A DNA stretch of 64,000 nucleotides. It comes from Shewanella halotolerans (lineage in GTDB: Bacteria > Pseudomonadota > Gammaproteobacteria > Enterobacterales > Shewanellaceae). Under the pieces are notes generated by a model that was not told where the DNA came from, did no database searches, and saw only the letters and a program-made list of their open reading frames with translations. Location of the stretch: assembly GCF_019457535.1 (NCBI RefSeq), contig NZ_CP080417.1, positions 1,550,001-1,614,000 on the forward strand, written 5' to 3'. Positions 43,799 through 52,626 of this stretch are shown here, one piece after another (position 1 is the stretch's first letter; the number at the start of each line of letters is the position of its first letter). The position numbers were made by a program, and so were the translations under genes.

Positions 43799-44062
43799 GG
43801 GCCTGTTGATCTTTCAAGTTTGATTTTTGTTCAATCTAAACGCGTTTTGCGCGAGGCGACAGCAATGAAGCATAGTTACCCTATGTGAATTGCGAACAAC
43901 AAAGTGCAGGGCGCATTTAGATGAACCCTTTGGGCAGCGTTTGTAGGCCATTTTTACGGCGTTATCGCCAGTTTGTGTAGAATAACTACACGACACAGGC
44001 TCTGCCTTGTAATAATTTCCTTCAAACTGCTGCAAAAACAAACAGCAAAGCTCAATAGGCCC
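43799..44062. mobile_element. MITE-like element, copy 2
   Basis: The 264 bases match copy 1 (27189-27451) along nearly their whole length. Ends: GGGCCTGTTGATCTTT and the complement of GGGCCTATTGAGCTTT. TA flanks both ends (43797-43798, 44063-44064). It has no transposase. It is inserted between azlD and the NIPSNAP gene; its terminal base plus the flanking TA form the TAG stop codon of azlD. Confidence 0.8.
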
Positions 44063-44367
44063 TAATGTATGATGAAAAACAGCGCCATACTCACCAGCAC
44101 GGTCAGCAGTGTGTTGCGGGTAAAATAGGCCAGTAACACGGCTACCAAGCCGCAGATGAGGTAGCTGTTATCGAATGTGAACGCCAGCTGCTGGTCGCGC
44201 ACGAAGAGTATGGGAGCGGCGATGGCGGTTAGCACCGCAGGCGCCGAATACCCAAGAAACTGCAAGGTATTTTTACTCAGGCGCAGTGGCAGTTTTGGCT
44301 CGAGAAACAGATAACGACTGAGGAAGATCACCGCCGTCATGGCGAGCATAGTAAGCCAGATCATCAT
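44062..44367 (-). CDS. azlD: AzlD-family branched-chain amino acid transport subunit
   Basis: The 101-residue membrane protein has about four hydrophobic segments (MIWLTMLAMTAVIFLSRYLF; LGYSAPAVLTAIAAPILFV; FDNSYLICGLVAVLLAYFT; TLLTVLVSMALFFIIH). It is the small partner of AzlC in branched-chain amino-acid export. Its first codons overlap the azlC stop. Its stop TAG is formed by the TA flank and the terminal G of the MITE-like element, so a few original C-terminal residues may have been lost or changed by the insertion. Confidence 0.9.
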   Translation of the reverse strand: MMIWLTMLAMTAVIFLSRYLFLEPKLPLRLSKNTLQFLGYSAPAVLTAIAAPILFVRDQQLAFTFDNSYLICGLVAVLLAYFTRNTLLTVLVSMALFFIIH

Positions 44368-45209
44368 GCCTGCCTCCAGGATTCACCGCTGAGTTTGGCA
44401 TAGAGCTGGCCGCTGGCCATGCCAGTCAAAGAGGCGATAAGCAGCCCCGCCTGCAGCTCCATCAGGGCGCACACCACACTGGCCACCATGGCGACCAGCA
44501 CACACACCAGGATTGAGGGGCGTTTCACCGCTGGCACCACAATGGCGATGAAGGTAGCGGCGATGGCGAAATCCAGCCCCAAGGCGTCCAAATTCTCTAT
44601 CTTATGGCCCAGGGTTATCCCCATTGCCGTGGCCAGGTTCCACCCCAGATAGAAGCTAAAGCCGCCGCCGAAGGCGAACCAGGGATCCAGGCTGCGTTGC
44701 TTCCCCAGATTGGCGATGGCAAACAGCTCGTCGGTGAGCAGAAAGCCCAGGGTGAGTCGCCACTTAAGTGGCAGTGGGCTGATCTGCGGGCGCATCGCCA
44801 TGCCATAGAGCAGGTGGCGTGAGGTGATCAGCAAGGTGGTGATTAATATGCTGGCAAGGCCAATCCCCGCCTTAATCATCCCAAGCGCCACCAGCTGCGC
44901 TGCACCGGCGAAGACCAGCGCCGACATGGCCTGGCTTTGCAATGGCGTGAGCCCGGCGTCTATGGCAAAAGAACCTGCGAGTATGCCCCAGGGAACGACT
45001 GCCAGTGTCAGGGGCGAGATGGCCAGCGCTCCCTTGAGCGCCGCACGCATTGGTGATGCATTGCCTATTCTTTCGTTACCTAGGCTTTCGTTGTTGAGCA
45101 TAGCGTTTTCGGTATTAGCGCTGTTTGCATCTGGGCTTCCTGCATCTGGGCTTTCGGCGGCCGAGTTGGGCAAAGGCTTTTTCGAGTCTGGTTGAGGTTC
45201 GCGTGTCAT
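44364..45209 (-). CDS. azlC: AzlC-family branched-chain amino acid permease
   Basis: From residue 54 on, the 281-residue protein is a standard AzlC: LKGALAISPLTLAVVPWGIL, QSQAMSALVFAGAAQLVALG, LLTDELFAIANLGKQ, with about seven membrane helices. With AzlD it exports branched-chain amino acids or analogues. The first 53 residues (PDAGSPDANSANTENAMLNN and around it) are low in complexity and polar, coded by short duplicated DNA; homologues usually begin near MRAALKGALA (45050). No start has a good ribosome site, so the true N-terminus is uncertain. Confidence 0.88.
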   Translation of the reverse strand: MTREPQPDSKKPLPNSAAESPDAGSPDANSANTENAMLNNESLGNERIGNASPMRAALKGALAISPLTLAVVPWGILAGSFAIDAGLTPLQSQAMSALVFAGAAQLVALGMIKAGIGLASILITTLLITSRHLLYGMAMRPQISPLPLKWRLTLGFLLTDELFAIANLGKQRSLDPWFAFGGGFSFYLGWNLATAMGITLGHKIENLDALGLDFAIAATFIAIVVPAVKRPSILVCVLVAMVASVVCALMELQAGLLIASLTGMASGQLYAKLSGESWRQA

Positions 45210-45316
45210 CTTAGCTGGTTTTAATTGAGGAATTATTCGACCTTACTAGAAAAGGGCGCACCTGGCTTGTACATTGTTGCGCTGTTTTTTCCTGTTTTGC
45301 CTTACCGATTGGGCTA

Positions 45317-46273
45317 CTAGCCTCTTGGCCTACTGGCTTCGACCTCTCTGGCATACTGGCCCGGGGTGACGCCCATGGCGCGTTTAAAGTGACGATTGAG
45401 GTGACTCTGATCGTGAAAACCACAGGCCAGCGCCACCTCCAGCAGCTTGGATCCCTGGCGGATCATCTGTTTGGCCAATCGAATACGCCCCTGGATCTGG
45501 TAGGCGTGGGGTGGCAGACCATACTGGCGCTGGAACTGCTTGATCAGATAGAAGGGGCTGAGCCCCGCCAGCTTGGCCAGGGCATCGAGGGAGACATCGG
45601 CGGCCGGCATATCATCCAGAAATTGCTTTACCAGTGCCAGCTGCGCCGTGGGTCGCAGCGACTTCTCGACCGGGCGACTGGCGCCATGGCGGGACATCAG
45701 GCGTGCCAGGCTGGTGTAGATGAGGCTCTCACGCAGCAGTGCATGATCAGAGCGACTTAATGTGTCGAAGGTGAGGCGTAACAGCTCAGCCAGTGGCTTG
45801 TCGTGCACCACTGGCTCGGGAAAATAGGGCGCGTCGCCAGCCTTACCGCCTAGCTCATCATGGACCCTGGCAAACTGCTGCGGCAGGGGATACATGGCGC
45901 GATAGGACCAGCCAAAGTCTGTGGCCGAGCGGCCGTTATGCACCTCATCTGCGTTCACCAATATGATACTGTGCTGCGGCGCCGTGTGATCGCCGCCGGT
46001 GCGATAGAAACGCTGGGCGCCGGTTTCGATAACGCCCACCGTATAGCCCTCATGGCAATGGCGTGAGAAATTTTGCTGATGGTAACTGGCATCCAGTAGC
46101 TCTATGCCGCCCAGCTCCTTTGCCAGGCTGAAGTTGGCCTGCTCTTTTGTCTGCTGCTTTTCTCGGGCTTTCGTTTGGGCCTTTGCCGATTTACGGCCGA
46201 GACTTTGGGGAGCAGCGGCATGCTTGGTTGTTGACTCAGTTGCTGGTGACTTCATGGGGGTTTGGGCTATCAC
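45317..46273 (-). CDS. AraC-family transcriptional regulator
   Basis: The 318-residue protein has an N-terminal AraC cupin domain (SRHCHEGYTVGVIETGAQRF, then GDHTAPQHSIILVNADEVHN) and a C-terminal double HTH (ADVSLDALAKLAGLSPFYLI, FKRAMGVTPGQYAREV). AraC proteins of this type often sit next to azlCD or lysE-like exporters and activate them. The frame starts at a GTG at 46273, with an ATG at 46255; the first 45 residues are lysine- and alanine-rich (SLGRKSAKAQTKAREKQQTK) and may not be conserved. Confidence 0.87.
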   Translation of the reverse strand: MIAQTPMKSPATESTTKHAAAPQSLGRKSAKAQTKAREKQQTKEQANFSLAKELGGIELLDASYHQQNFSRHCHEGYTVGVIETGAQRFYRTGGDHTAPQHSIILVNADEVHNGRSATDFGWSYRAMYPLPQQFARVHDELGGKAGDAPYFPEPVVHDKPLAELLRLTFDTLSRSDHALLRESLIYTSLARLMSRHGASRPVEKSLRPTAQLALVKQFLDDMPAADVSLDALAKLAGLSPFYLIKQFQRQYGLPPHAYQIQGRIRLAKQMIRQGSKLLEVALACGFHDQSHLNRHFKRAMGVTPGQYAREVEASRPRG

Positions 46274-46557
46274 TTTATACTCGCGTCGAGAGGCCTATGC
46301 TCAGTGGTTAGTACTCAATAGTTCTGGTTCGTCACTGGTTTGTATCGGCTCTTAGCCATCATAGCCTAAATGAGTTGACTGTTTTTGTACAAAATTGGCC
46401 TCTGTTTGAAATCGACTAAAGCAGATTATGGCGACTTGGGTGGTACACTCAGGTGAGAGGCGAGCGCAAAGGCTTTCCAAGCGCCGAGAGCTGATAGCTT
46501 GGGAAGCGAGTCGAGAGCCGAGAACGTTGTGAGTCGAAAGTCGAGAAAACGGCAAAA

Positions 46558-47019
46558 ATGAAGAGTCAGCGAATTAACAATCAACCCACTAACATTGAAA
46601 ACAGGGCCGAGCAGGGCGACTCCTTTCCCTTAGTGATCTTCGATGGCAGCTGTAACCTGTGCCACGGCGCGGTGCGTTTCATCGTCAGGTGCGACAGGCG
46701 TCAGCATTTCAAATTCGCCTCGATTCAGAGCGAGACGGCCCAGCGGCTGTTGGCAGATCGCGGTATAAACGTGGACCTTGAGGATCTCAGCAGCTTCTAT
46801 CTGCTCGATGAGCAGGGCGTGTTAGCCCAGAGCGAGGCGGCGCTGGCGGTGGCAAGTCAACTCGATGGCCTCTGGCCCCTGTTAAAGGTATTGAAAGTAC
46901 TGCCCAGGGGCCTGCGAGACTGGAGTTATCGCCATGTAGCCAATCGGCGTTATCGCCTCTTTGGCCGCAGAGCCTGCGCCCTGCCATCTAAGGTAGACAG
47001 GGGCCGATTTATCGAGTGA
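46558..47019 (+). CDS. DCC-family thiol-disulfide oxidoreductase-like protein (DUF393)
   Basis: The 153-residue protein has the DCC motif FDGSCNLCHGAVRFIVRCDR near residue 28, with CNLC as the CxxC, then FKFASIQSETAQRLLADRG and a C-terminal LPRGLRDWSYRHVANRRYRL. DCC proteins are predicted thiol oxidoreductases with unknown partners. There is no obvious ribosome site before the ATG, and the first 22 residues are not typical, so an internal start is possible. The 284 bases upstream hold only degenerate short repeats (GAGTCGAGAGCC-like). Confidence 0.83.
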   Translation: MKSQRINNQPTNIENRAEQGDSFPLVIFDGSCNLCHGAVRFIVRCDRRQHFKFASIQSETAQRLLADRGINVDLEDLSSFYLLDEQGVLAQSEAALAVASQLDGLWPLLKVLKVLPRGLRDWSYRHVANRRYRLFGRRACALPSKVDRGRFIE

Positions 47020-47059
47020 GCGTGCTCGATTGCACTTTCTAGATTGAGCTGTTGAAAAA

Positions 47060-48700
47060 CTAGAGGGCCAGCAGCTTAGGTAGGAAGCGGTCGTCTAGCT
47101 TGGCTATGTCGCGCTGCTCATCCAATACCTGCTGCAAGATCTCATTGCTGGTCAATGGGTTGGCCAGTACCACGCGGAACACCACAGAGGTCTGATCCAG
47201 GTTATTGGCCGGAATGATGCGGGTACGGGAGACGAAGGATTTTCCCTGCTCGCGTTGGCGCTTCTGAATAAACTTGGTCAGGCCGTCCAGCAGTGTGTTG
47301 ATCTCGCTCACCCTGGCCGCGTCACCGGCTGCGACCGCCTCGGTGAGCAGCGCCTGCACCTTGGCGGGCACATAGCGGTAGGTCAGTAGGCAGAGCTCAG
47401 GCCTGGAGACCAGCTGAAAATCGTCCTGGGCGGCAATCAGCTCACCGAAGTAACGCGCCTTCTCCAGGCTGTTGTTAATTAAGATCTCGTAGCCGTCGCG
47501 GCCGATGATCTGTAAGCAGGCATGCACCAGCATGGCCATGCCGGGGCGCGAGCCCTCCAGCGTCTGACTACCCAGATCTTTAGAGCCCTTACGCAGAATA
47601 TATTCGGCGTGGTGTTTGATGGCGTTGGCAAATTCCGGGTCTTTAAACAGCACCATGCCTGCGCCCATGGGCACGTACATCTGCTTGTGGGCATCGATAG
47701 TGACTGAGTCGGCGCGCTCTATGCCGGCTAACAGCTGGCGATACTTGTTCGACAGCAGGCTGGCGCCACCCCAGGCGGCGTCCACATGGAAATGACAACC
47801 CAGCTGCTCGGCGAGATCAGCAAGCTCATCGAGCGGGTCTATGTTACCTGTCTCCGTGGTGCCGGCCACGCCGACAATCGCCATTACTTTGATGTTCTGC
47901 TTGGCTAACTGCTCGGCCGCCTCGCGCATCTTGGCCACATCTACCTTGTTGTCGCTGGCACAGGGCACGCTGATGATGTTGTCGCGGCCTATGCCTAGGA
48001 GATCCGCGGCCTTGCCGAGGGAGTAGTGACCTCGAGTTGATACCAGAATGGCCAGATCGTCATAGCCGTAGTGGCGCAGTGCCCCCATCAATCCAGATTG
48101 GGCCACGCCCTTGAAGTCGCCATCCGGCTTTAGCAGGCGGTTACGGGCGATCCACAGCGCCGTGATGTTGGCGACCGTGCCGCCGGAGCAGAAGGCGCCC
48201 AGTGAGTGACTGGCGCTGTGCATCCAGCTCTGGTAGAACTCTTCTGTCTGGCCATAGACCATGTGGTGCATCATCCCCAGCACCTGGCGCTCCAGCGGCG
48301 TGAAGGCCTTGGAGGTCTCTATCTTCACCAGGTTTTGGTTGAGCCCCACCATCATCTTCGACAGCGGCAGCACGAAATAGGGCAGGGCCGAGGTCATATG
48401 ACCTATGAAGCTGGGAGCCGAGGTGTGCACGCTGTGGGCGATCAGGGTCTGCATCATCTGCTCGGCATAGTCGGAGACGAAGCTGGGGGCTGTAGGGATC
48501 TGGTAGGCCTGGAAATCTTTTTCTATTTCGGTCAGTGGCTTCTCGACCGCGACTATGCTCTCTTTGAGGAATCCCATCAGGTTTTCCGACAGGTTTTTTT
48601 CTATCTTACCCAGGGTCGAATTCGGTGCCTCGGGCAGAGTAAAAATACGCATCAAGGCCTCTTCAGAGGCGGTCGCTTGTCGTGTCTGTTTTGATGTCAT
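47060..48700 (-). CDS. panP: PLP-dependent aspartate 1-decarboxylase, PanP type
   Basis: The 546-residue group II decarboxylase has GAFCSGGTVANITALWIARN, the PLP contacts in FHVDAAWGGASLLSNKYR and the Schiff-base lysine in TIDAHKQMYVPMGAGMVLF. Its length and sequence match the PanP family, which makes beta-alanine from aspartate for pantothenate synthesis in Vibrio and Shewanella relatives and can stand in for PanD. Glutamate decarboxylase-like activity is the main alternative. The frame runs up to 48796 by non-ATG codons; the ATG at 48700 (MTSKQTRQ) gives the usual length. Confidence 0.85.
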   Translation of the reverse strand: MTSKQTRQATASEEALMRIFTLPEAPNSTLGKIEKNLSENLMGFLKESIVAVEKPLTEIEKDFQAYQIPTAPSFVSDYAEQMMQTLIAHSVHTSAPSFIGHMTSALPYFVLPLSKMMVGLNQNLVKIETSKAFTPLERQVLGMMHHMVYGQTEEFYQSWMHSASHSLGAFCSGGTVANITALWIARNRLLKPDGDFKGVAQSGLMGALRHYGYDDLAILVSTRGHYSLGKAADLLGIGRDNIISVPCASDNKVDVAKMREAAEQLAKQNIKVMAIVGVAGTTETGNIDPLDELADLAEQLGCHFHVDAAWGGASLLSNKYRQLLAGIERADSVTIDAHKQMYVPMGAGMVLFKDPEFANAIKHHAEYILRKGSKDLGSQTLEGSRPGMAMLVHACLQIIGRDGYEILINNSLEKARYFGELIAAQDDFQLVSRPELCLLTYRYVPAKVQALLTEAVAAGDAARVSEINTLLDGLTKFIQKRQREQGKSFVSRTRIIPANNLDQTSVVFRVVLANPLTSNEILQQVLDEQRDIAKLDDRFLPKLLAL

Positions 48701-48850
48701 CGAGGCGCGTCGCTTAACTTGTGTCTGTTTTGAAATAGAAAAAACAGGCGATCGAAAAAGGGAGCTAACTTTACTGTAAGCTTTATACCGCATCAAGGGG
48801 AAAAGTGAAATGGCTGGCGGGTGACTGGCTTATCAGAGACCAGCCTTGAG

Positions 48851-48888
48851 CCGAAATGAAAGCCGTTAGCCGAAATGAAAGCCGTTAG
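48851..48888. repeat. Exact tandem duplication of 19 bp
   Basis: CCGAAATGAAAGCCGTTAG occurs twice without a break, in the gap between the panP start and the glycerate kinase terminator. Confidence 0.8.
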
Positions 48889-48897
48889 CTGATAATC

Positions 48898-48927
48898 AAA
48901 AGCCCTGAGCCAAGGTGGCGTCAGGGC
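48898..48927 (-). terminator. Terminator after glycerate kinase
   Basis: On the minus strand GCCCTGA and TCAGGGC form a 7-bp stem around a 12-base loop, followed by TTTT. It lies 25 bases after the glycerate kinase stop. Confidence 0.6.
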
Positions 48928-48951
48928 ATTTAGGTTAAATCAGAGTGGCGG

Positions 48952-50097
48952 CTAACGTCCCAGACGATAGAGGCGGGCGATATTAACCGCGCAGCTATAG
49001 AGGTTATAACGGGCGCCGGCCAGCACCTCCTCCAGCGGCAAGGCCCTAGGCGTCACGGAAAACAGGGCGTCTATGCCGTGGTCCAGCAGCACATTGGCGT
49101 CCTCGCTGACGCAGCCGGCGATGGCGATAACTGGAATTCCCTGTTTATTGGCCTCGCGTGTGACCCCCATGGGGGTCTTGCCATGCAGTGTCTGGCTGTC
49201 GAGGCGGCCTTCGCCCGTGATGACAAGATCCGCCCCCTTGAGATGTTCGCTCAGCCTGACCGTTTCCATGACAATATCTATGCCGGGTCTTAGCTTGGCG
49301 CCCAGATAGGCCATCATGGCAAAGCCCATACCGCCCGCGGCGCCCGCCCCCGGCATGTCGCGGCACTCATTGAGGCCAGCAGAGCCGGTGATATCGGCGA
49401 AGTGACTAAGGGCCTTGTCTAATCTGGCGACCATGATCTCATCTGCGCCTTTTTGCGGTCCGAAGATGGCCGAGGCCCCCTTGTCGCCACACAGTGGATT
49501 ATCTACATCGCAGGCGACCTCAATTTCTACCTGGGCAAGCCGTGGATGCAGCTCGCCTATATCGACACTGGCCAGGTGCTCAAGCGCGGCGCCGCCGGGC
49601 CTTAGGGGCTTACCGTCATTGTCCAGCAGGTGCGCGCCCAGGGCTTGTAGCATGCCGGCGCCGCCGTCGTTGGTGGCACTGCCACCAAGGCCGAGGATCA
49701 GATGGGTGACGCCGCTGTTGAGGGCATGACAGATAAGCTCGCCCGTGCCATAGCTGGTGGTGACTAAAGGGTCACGTAAGAGACTCGGCACATGGTGCAG
49801 CCCAGAGGCCGAGGCCATCTCAATCACCGCGGTGCGCTGCCCGTGCGTCTCCTGACCCAACAGGCCATAGTGGGCATCCACCTGACTACCCAGGGGGCCG
49901 GTGACCTTAAGCTCGACTAATTTGCCGCCGGTGGCATCCACCATAGATTGCACCGTGCCTTCGCCGCCGTCGGCGACCGGCAGCTTGATACATTCGGCGT
50001 CGGGAAGCACCTCACAAAACCCCCGGGCTATCTCGGTGGCGACTTCCATGGCGCTCAAACTTTCTTTATATGAATCGGGCGCGATGACTATTTTCAT
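48952..50097 (-). CDS. glxK: Glycerate 2-/3-kinase (GlxK/GarK family)
   Basis: The 381-residue enzyme has the family N-terminus MKIVIAPDSYKESLSAMEVA, LPVADGGEGTVQSMVDATGG, LGLGGSATNDGGAGMLQALG (ATP/substrate site) and GEGRLDSQTLHGKTPMGVT. It phosphorylates glycerate into lower glycolysis. It follows a GntP-type permease gene by 104 bases on the same strand; together they look like a glycerate uptake and use pair. The likely regulator, CdaR, is encoded about 6 kb away. Confidence 0.92.
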   Translation of the reverse strand: MKIVIAPDSYKESLSAMEVATEIARGFCEVLPDAECIKLPVADGGEGTVQSMVDATGGKLVELKVTGPLGSQVDAHYGLLGQETHGQRTAVIEMASASGLHHVPSLLRDPLVTTSYGTGELICHALNSGVTHLILGLGGSATNDGGAGMLQALGAHLLDNDGKPLRPGGAALEHLASVDIGELHPRLAQVEIEVACDVDNPLCGDKGASAIFGPQKGADEIMVARLDKALSHFADITGSAGLNECRDMPGAGAAGGMGFAMMAYLGAKLRPGIDIVMETVRLSEHLKGADLVITGEGRLDSQTLHGKTPMGVTREANKQGIPVIAIAGCVSEDANVLLDHGIDALFSVTPRALPLEEVLAGARYNLYSCAVNIARLYRLGR

Positions 50098-50201
50098 GCA
50101 GGCTTCCTGTGTGAAGAGGGGTGAATAGATTACAAAATCTGAAAAAATCAGCTTGGTTGTCCGGCGCCCAGGCTTAGGCCAATGGCGCCGGCTTGTTTAG
50201 C

Positions 50202-51560
50202 TTAGAGTAGGACGAGACTCAGCAGGTAGACAAGGATCATGGCGGTGACACCCTGGATAAGGGTCGCCATGGTTTGCGCCTTGTAGGCCTGCTTCACGCT
50301 CATGCGGCTAAACTGAGTCACCACCCAGAAGAAGCTGTCGTTGGCGTGGGAGACTGTCATGGCGCCGGCACCTATGGCCATCACTGTCAGCACGCGGCCC
50401 ATGTCGCTGGCAAGGCCGATATCGCCCAGCATAGGGGCTACCAGGGCCGAAGTGGCCACCAGGGCTACGGTCGATGAGCCCTGGGCCGATTTTAGCGCCG
50501 CGGCGACGATAAATGGCATGAAGATGCCTATGCCTAGAGCCGAGAGTGAGCTACCGAGGAAGTTACCTATCTCGGTTGCCTTGAGCACGGCGCCGAAGGC
50601 ACCGCCGGCACCCGTGATCAACAGGATAGGCGCGGCCACCACTAAGCCGTGGCTGATGCGATCGCTAAACTCTTTGATCTTATCCTGACTCTTGAGCAGG
50701 CTCAGCGATAGGAACAGGCCTATCATCAGGGCGTTTACCGGTTGACCCAGGAAGGCTAGGGTATCGAACAGGGCGCCATCACCCAGTGGTTGTGAGGGGA
50801 ACTTGGCAATCGAGCCTAGGCAGATAAGCAAAATAGGCACGAAGATAGGGGCAAACGCCTTGGCCGGGCTAGGTAGCTCGCCGTAGGCAGCCTTGAGTTG
50901 CTCGAAATCTTCTACATTGCTTTTCAGCTCTTCGGCGCCTTCACCGTCGGGCTCGACATGAGCGAAGCGGTTGGCCCATAACATGCCAGCCAGCGCGGCG
51001 ACGGCCGCGACGAAGATGCCCACGCCTATGACCAGACCCAGATTAGACTCCAGCCCCAGGTTACCCGCGGCGGCAATCGGGCCGGGCGTTGGCGGCACGA
51101 AGGTGTGGGTAGCATACAGGCCGGTAGCCAGGGCGACGCTCATGGAGACGCTGGAGACCTTCATGCGGTTGGCCATCGATTGTTTGAGCGAGTTAAGGAT
51201 CACGAAACCCGAGTCACAAAATACCGGGATGGAGACCAGGTATCCTATGATCGACATGGTCAGGGTCGGGAAGCGTTTTCCCAGCAGCTTAATCACCACG
51301 TCGGCCATGGTGATGGCCGCGCCGCTCTTCTCCAATATGGTACCTATGATGGTACCCAGCACGATAACCAGGCCGATATAGCCTAAGATACCGCCGAATC
51401 CGGAGGTGATGGTTTTTGCCACATCGGCGCTGGGTAGCCCGTAGGCAAAGGCGGCGATGAAAGAGGCGAGAATGAGGGTTAGGAAGGGGTGAAGCTTAAA
51501 TTTGGATGTCGCGATAACGATGAAGGCTATCACGGCGATCAAGATCAGTACTAGGCTCAT
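50202..51560 (-). CDS. GntP-family permease, probably for glycerate
   Basis: The 452-residue membrane protein has about 12-14 helices and GntP family motifs: LSANFIAAFAYGLPSADVAK-like start (TLILASFIAAFAYGL), VFCDSGFVILNSLKQSM, HTFVPPTPGPIAAAGNLG, SHANDSFFWVVTQFSRMSVK. The family carries gluconate and related sugar acids by proton symport. Next to a glycerate kinase, glycerate is the likely substrate; this is inference. Two candidate sites lie upstream: a 13-bp duplication and a 12-bp inverted repeat. Confidence 0.9.
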   Translation of the reverse strand: MSLVLILIAVIAFIVIATSKFKLHPFLTLILASFIAAFAYGLPSADVAKTITSGFGGILGYIGLVIVLGTIIGTILEKSGAAITMADVVIKLLGKRFPTLTMSIIGYLVSIPVFCDSGFVILNSLKQSMANRMKVSSVSMSVALATGLYATHTFVPPTPGPIAAAGNLGLESNLGLVIGVGIFVAAVAALAGMLWANRFAHVEPDGEGAEELKSNVEDFEQLKAAYGELPSPAKAFAPIFVPILLICLGSIAKFPSQPLGDGALFDTLAFLGQPVNALMIGLFLSLSLLKSQDKIKEFSDRISHGLVVAAPILLITGAGGAFGAVLKATEIGNFLGSSLSALGIGIFMPFIVAAALKSAQGSSTVALVATSALVAPMLGDIGLASDMGRVLTVMAIGAGAMTVSHANDSFFWVVTQFSRMSVKQAYKAQTMATLIQGVTAMILVYLLSLVLL

Positions 51561-51580
51561 AGGGTGTCCCTGTATTGGGT

Positions 51581-51606
51581 TATATTTGTTGGCTATATTT
51601 GTTGGT
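51581..51606. repeat. Tandem duplication of 13 bp upstream of the gntP-type start
   Basis: TATATTTGTTGGC is followed by TATATTTGTTGGT, about 20 bases upstream of the permease ATG, in the likely promoter or leader. Confidence 0.6.
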
Positions 51607-51731
51607 TTGATCTAGCGATGACCCGTTAACTCGCTCCTAGCGCGGGAGCAAAGGGTTTTCAGGCTGGCACTATTATCCGGAGAATCGGACAATCTGGCTT
51701 CGTGCCAGCTTCCTAATATTTAACTTATGTG

Positions 51732-51767
51732 CAACCGATATTTGTGCTTTTGCCCAAATATCGGTTG
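51732..51767. promoter_or_regulatory. Perfect 12-bp inverted repeat upstream of the gntP-type gene
   Basis: CAACCGATATTT, a 12-base loop, then AAATATCGGTTG. It lies 172 bases upstream of the permease start and 56 bases past the end of the PuuD-like gene. Without a T run it is not a typical terminator; a regulator site or RNA hairpin is possible. Confidence 0.45.
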
Positions 51768-51822
51768 GGGGAGAGGAATAAAGTCGGTCTAGATCACAAA
51801 ATGACTGACAAGGCGTGTTCGA

Positions 51823-52626
51823 TTAGGCGGTTAATTTAGCGTCGTTGGCCGATTGCCAGCTGACCTCGCCGCGACAGGCGCTGCCGAAGGCCTGGAACAG
51901 CTTGACCGAATCCGGGTTGTCATTAGCCTGCCACTCGGGGTGCCACTGGACGCCGAGGATAAACTGACCATAGTCCGGGCCGTGGATCGCCTCGATCAGG
52001 CCATCTTCGCCATAGGCTAAGGCCTCTAGCCCCTTACCTAGGGTACAGATCCCCTGGCCGTGGAGGGAGTTGACCATGGTTTTATCGCCAATCAGCTTGG
52101 CCAGCCAACTGCCGGGCACCGTCTTGATGGCGTGTCTTGGGCCATATTGCACATGGTTTGGGGTCTGTGGATCTTCACGATGATCATCGAAACCAGGCTC
52201 GCTATAGACTTTCTGATACAGGGTGCCACCCAGTGCGATATTGAGCTCCTGCATGCCACGGCAGATCCCTAAGATAGGTAACTTACGCTTGAGGGCGCCA
52301 GCTATGATGGCCAGATCGACTGTGTCGCGATTCACATCTTGGCTTTTTTCCGGGGTGAGGTTTTCCTGACCATAGAGGCTGGGGTCGATATTGGAGCCCG
52401 CGCCTGAGAGGTAGACGCCATCGACCATATCCAGGTAGCGGTCTACATCCTCTGTGCCGAAACAGGTGGGCATCAGCAGCGGGATGGCCCCGGCGATCTC
52501 CACAATCGGCTGCATATATTTGTGGGTCATCACCTGGTAGGGATGCTGGTTCCTGTCTTGCTGACCCATGGTCATCAAGATAATTGGTTTGGATTTCTTA
52601 GCACTTGTAGTCTGTGTTATTGGCAT
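51823..52626 (-). CDS. PuuD-like class I glutamine-amidotransferase hydrolase
   Basis: The 267-residue protein has the nucleophile elbow LGICRGMQELNIALGGTLYQ (Cys about residue 121), and His and Glu in GVQWHPEWQANDN. It matches gamma-glutamyl-GABA hydrolase PuuD, the putrescine-pathway enzyme, but no other puu genes are nearby, so the substrate is open. It shares an intergenic space with the gntP-type gene on the same strand, but the gap of about 260 bases with an inverted repeat suggests separate transcription. Confidence 0.87.
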   Translation of the reverse strand: MPITQTTSAKKSKPIILMTMGQQDRNQHPYQVMTHKYMQPIVEIAGAIPLLMPTCFGTEDVDRYLDMVDGVYLSGAGSNIDPSLYGQENLTPEKSQDVNRDTVDLAIIAGALKRKLPILGICRGMQELNIALGGTLYQKVYSEPGFDDHREDPQTPNHVQYGPRHAIKTVPGSWLAKLIGDKTMVNSLHGQGICTLGKGLEALAYGEDGLIEAIHGPDYGQFILGVQWHPEWQANDNPDSVKLFQAFGSACRGEVSWQSANDAKLTA

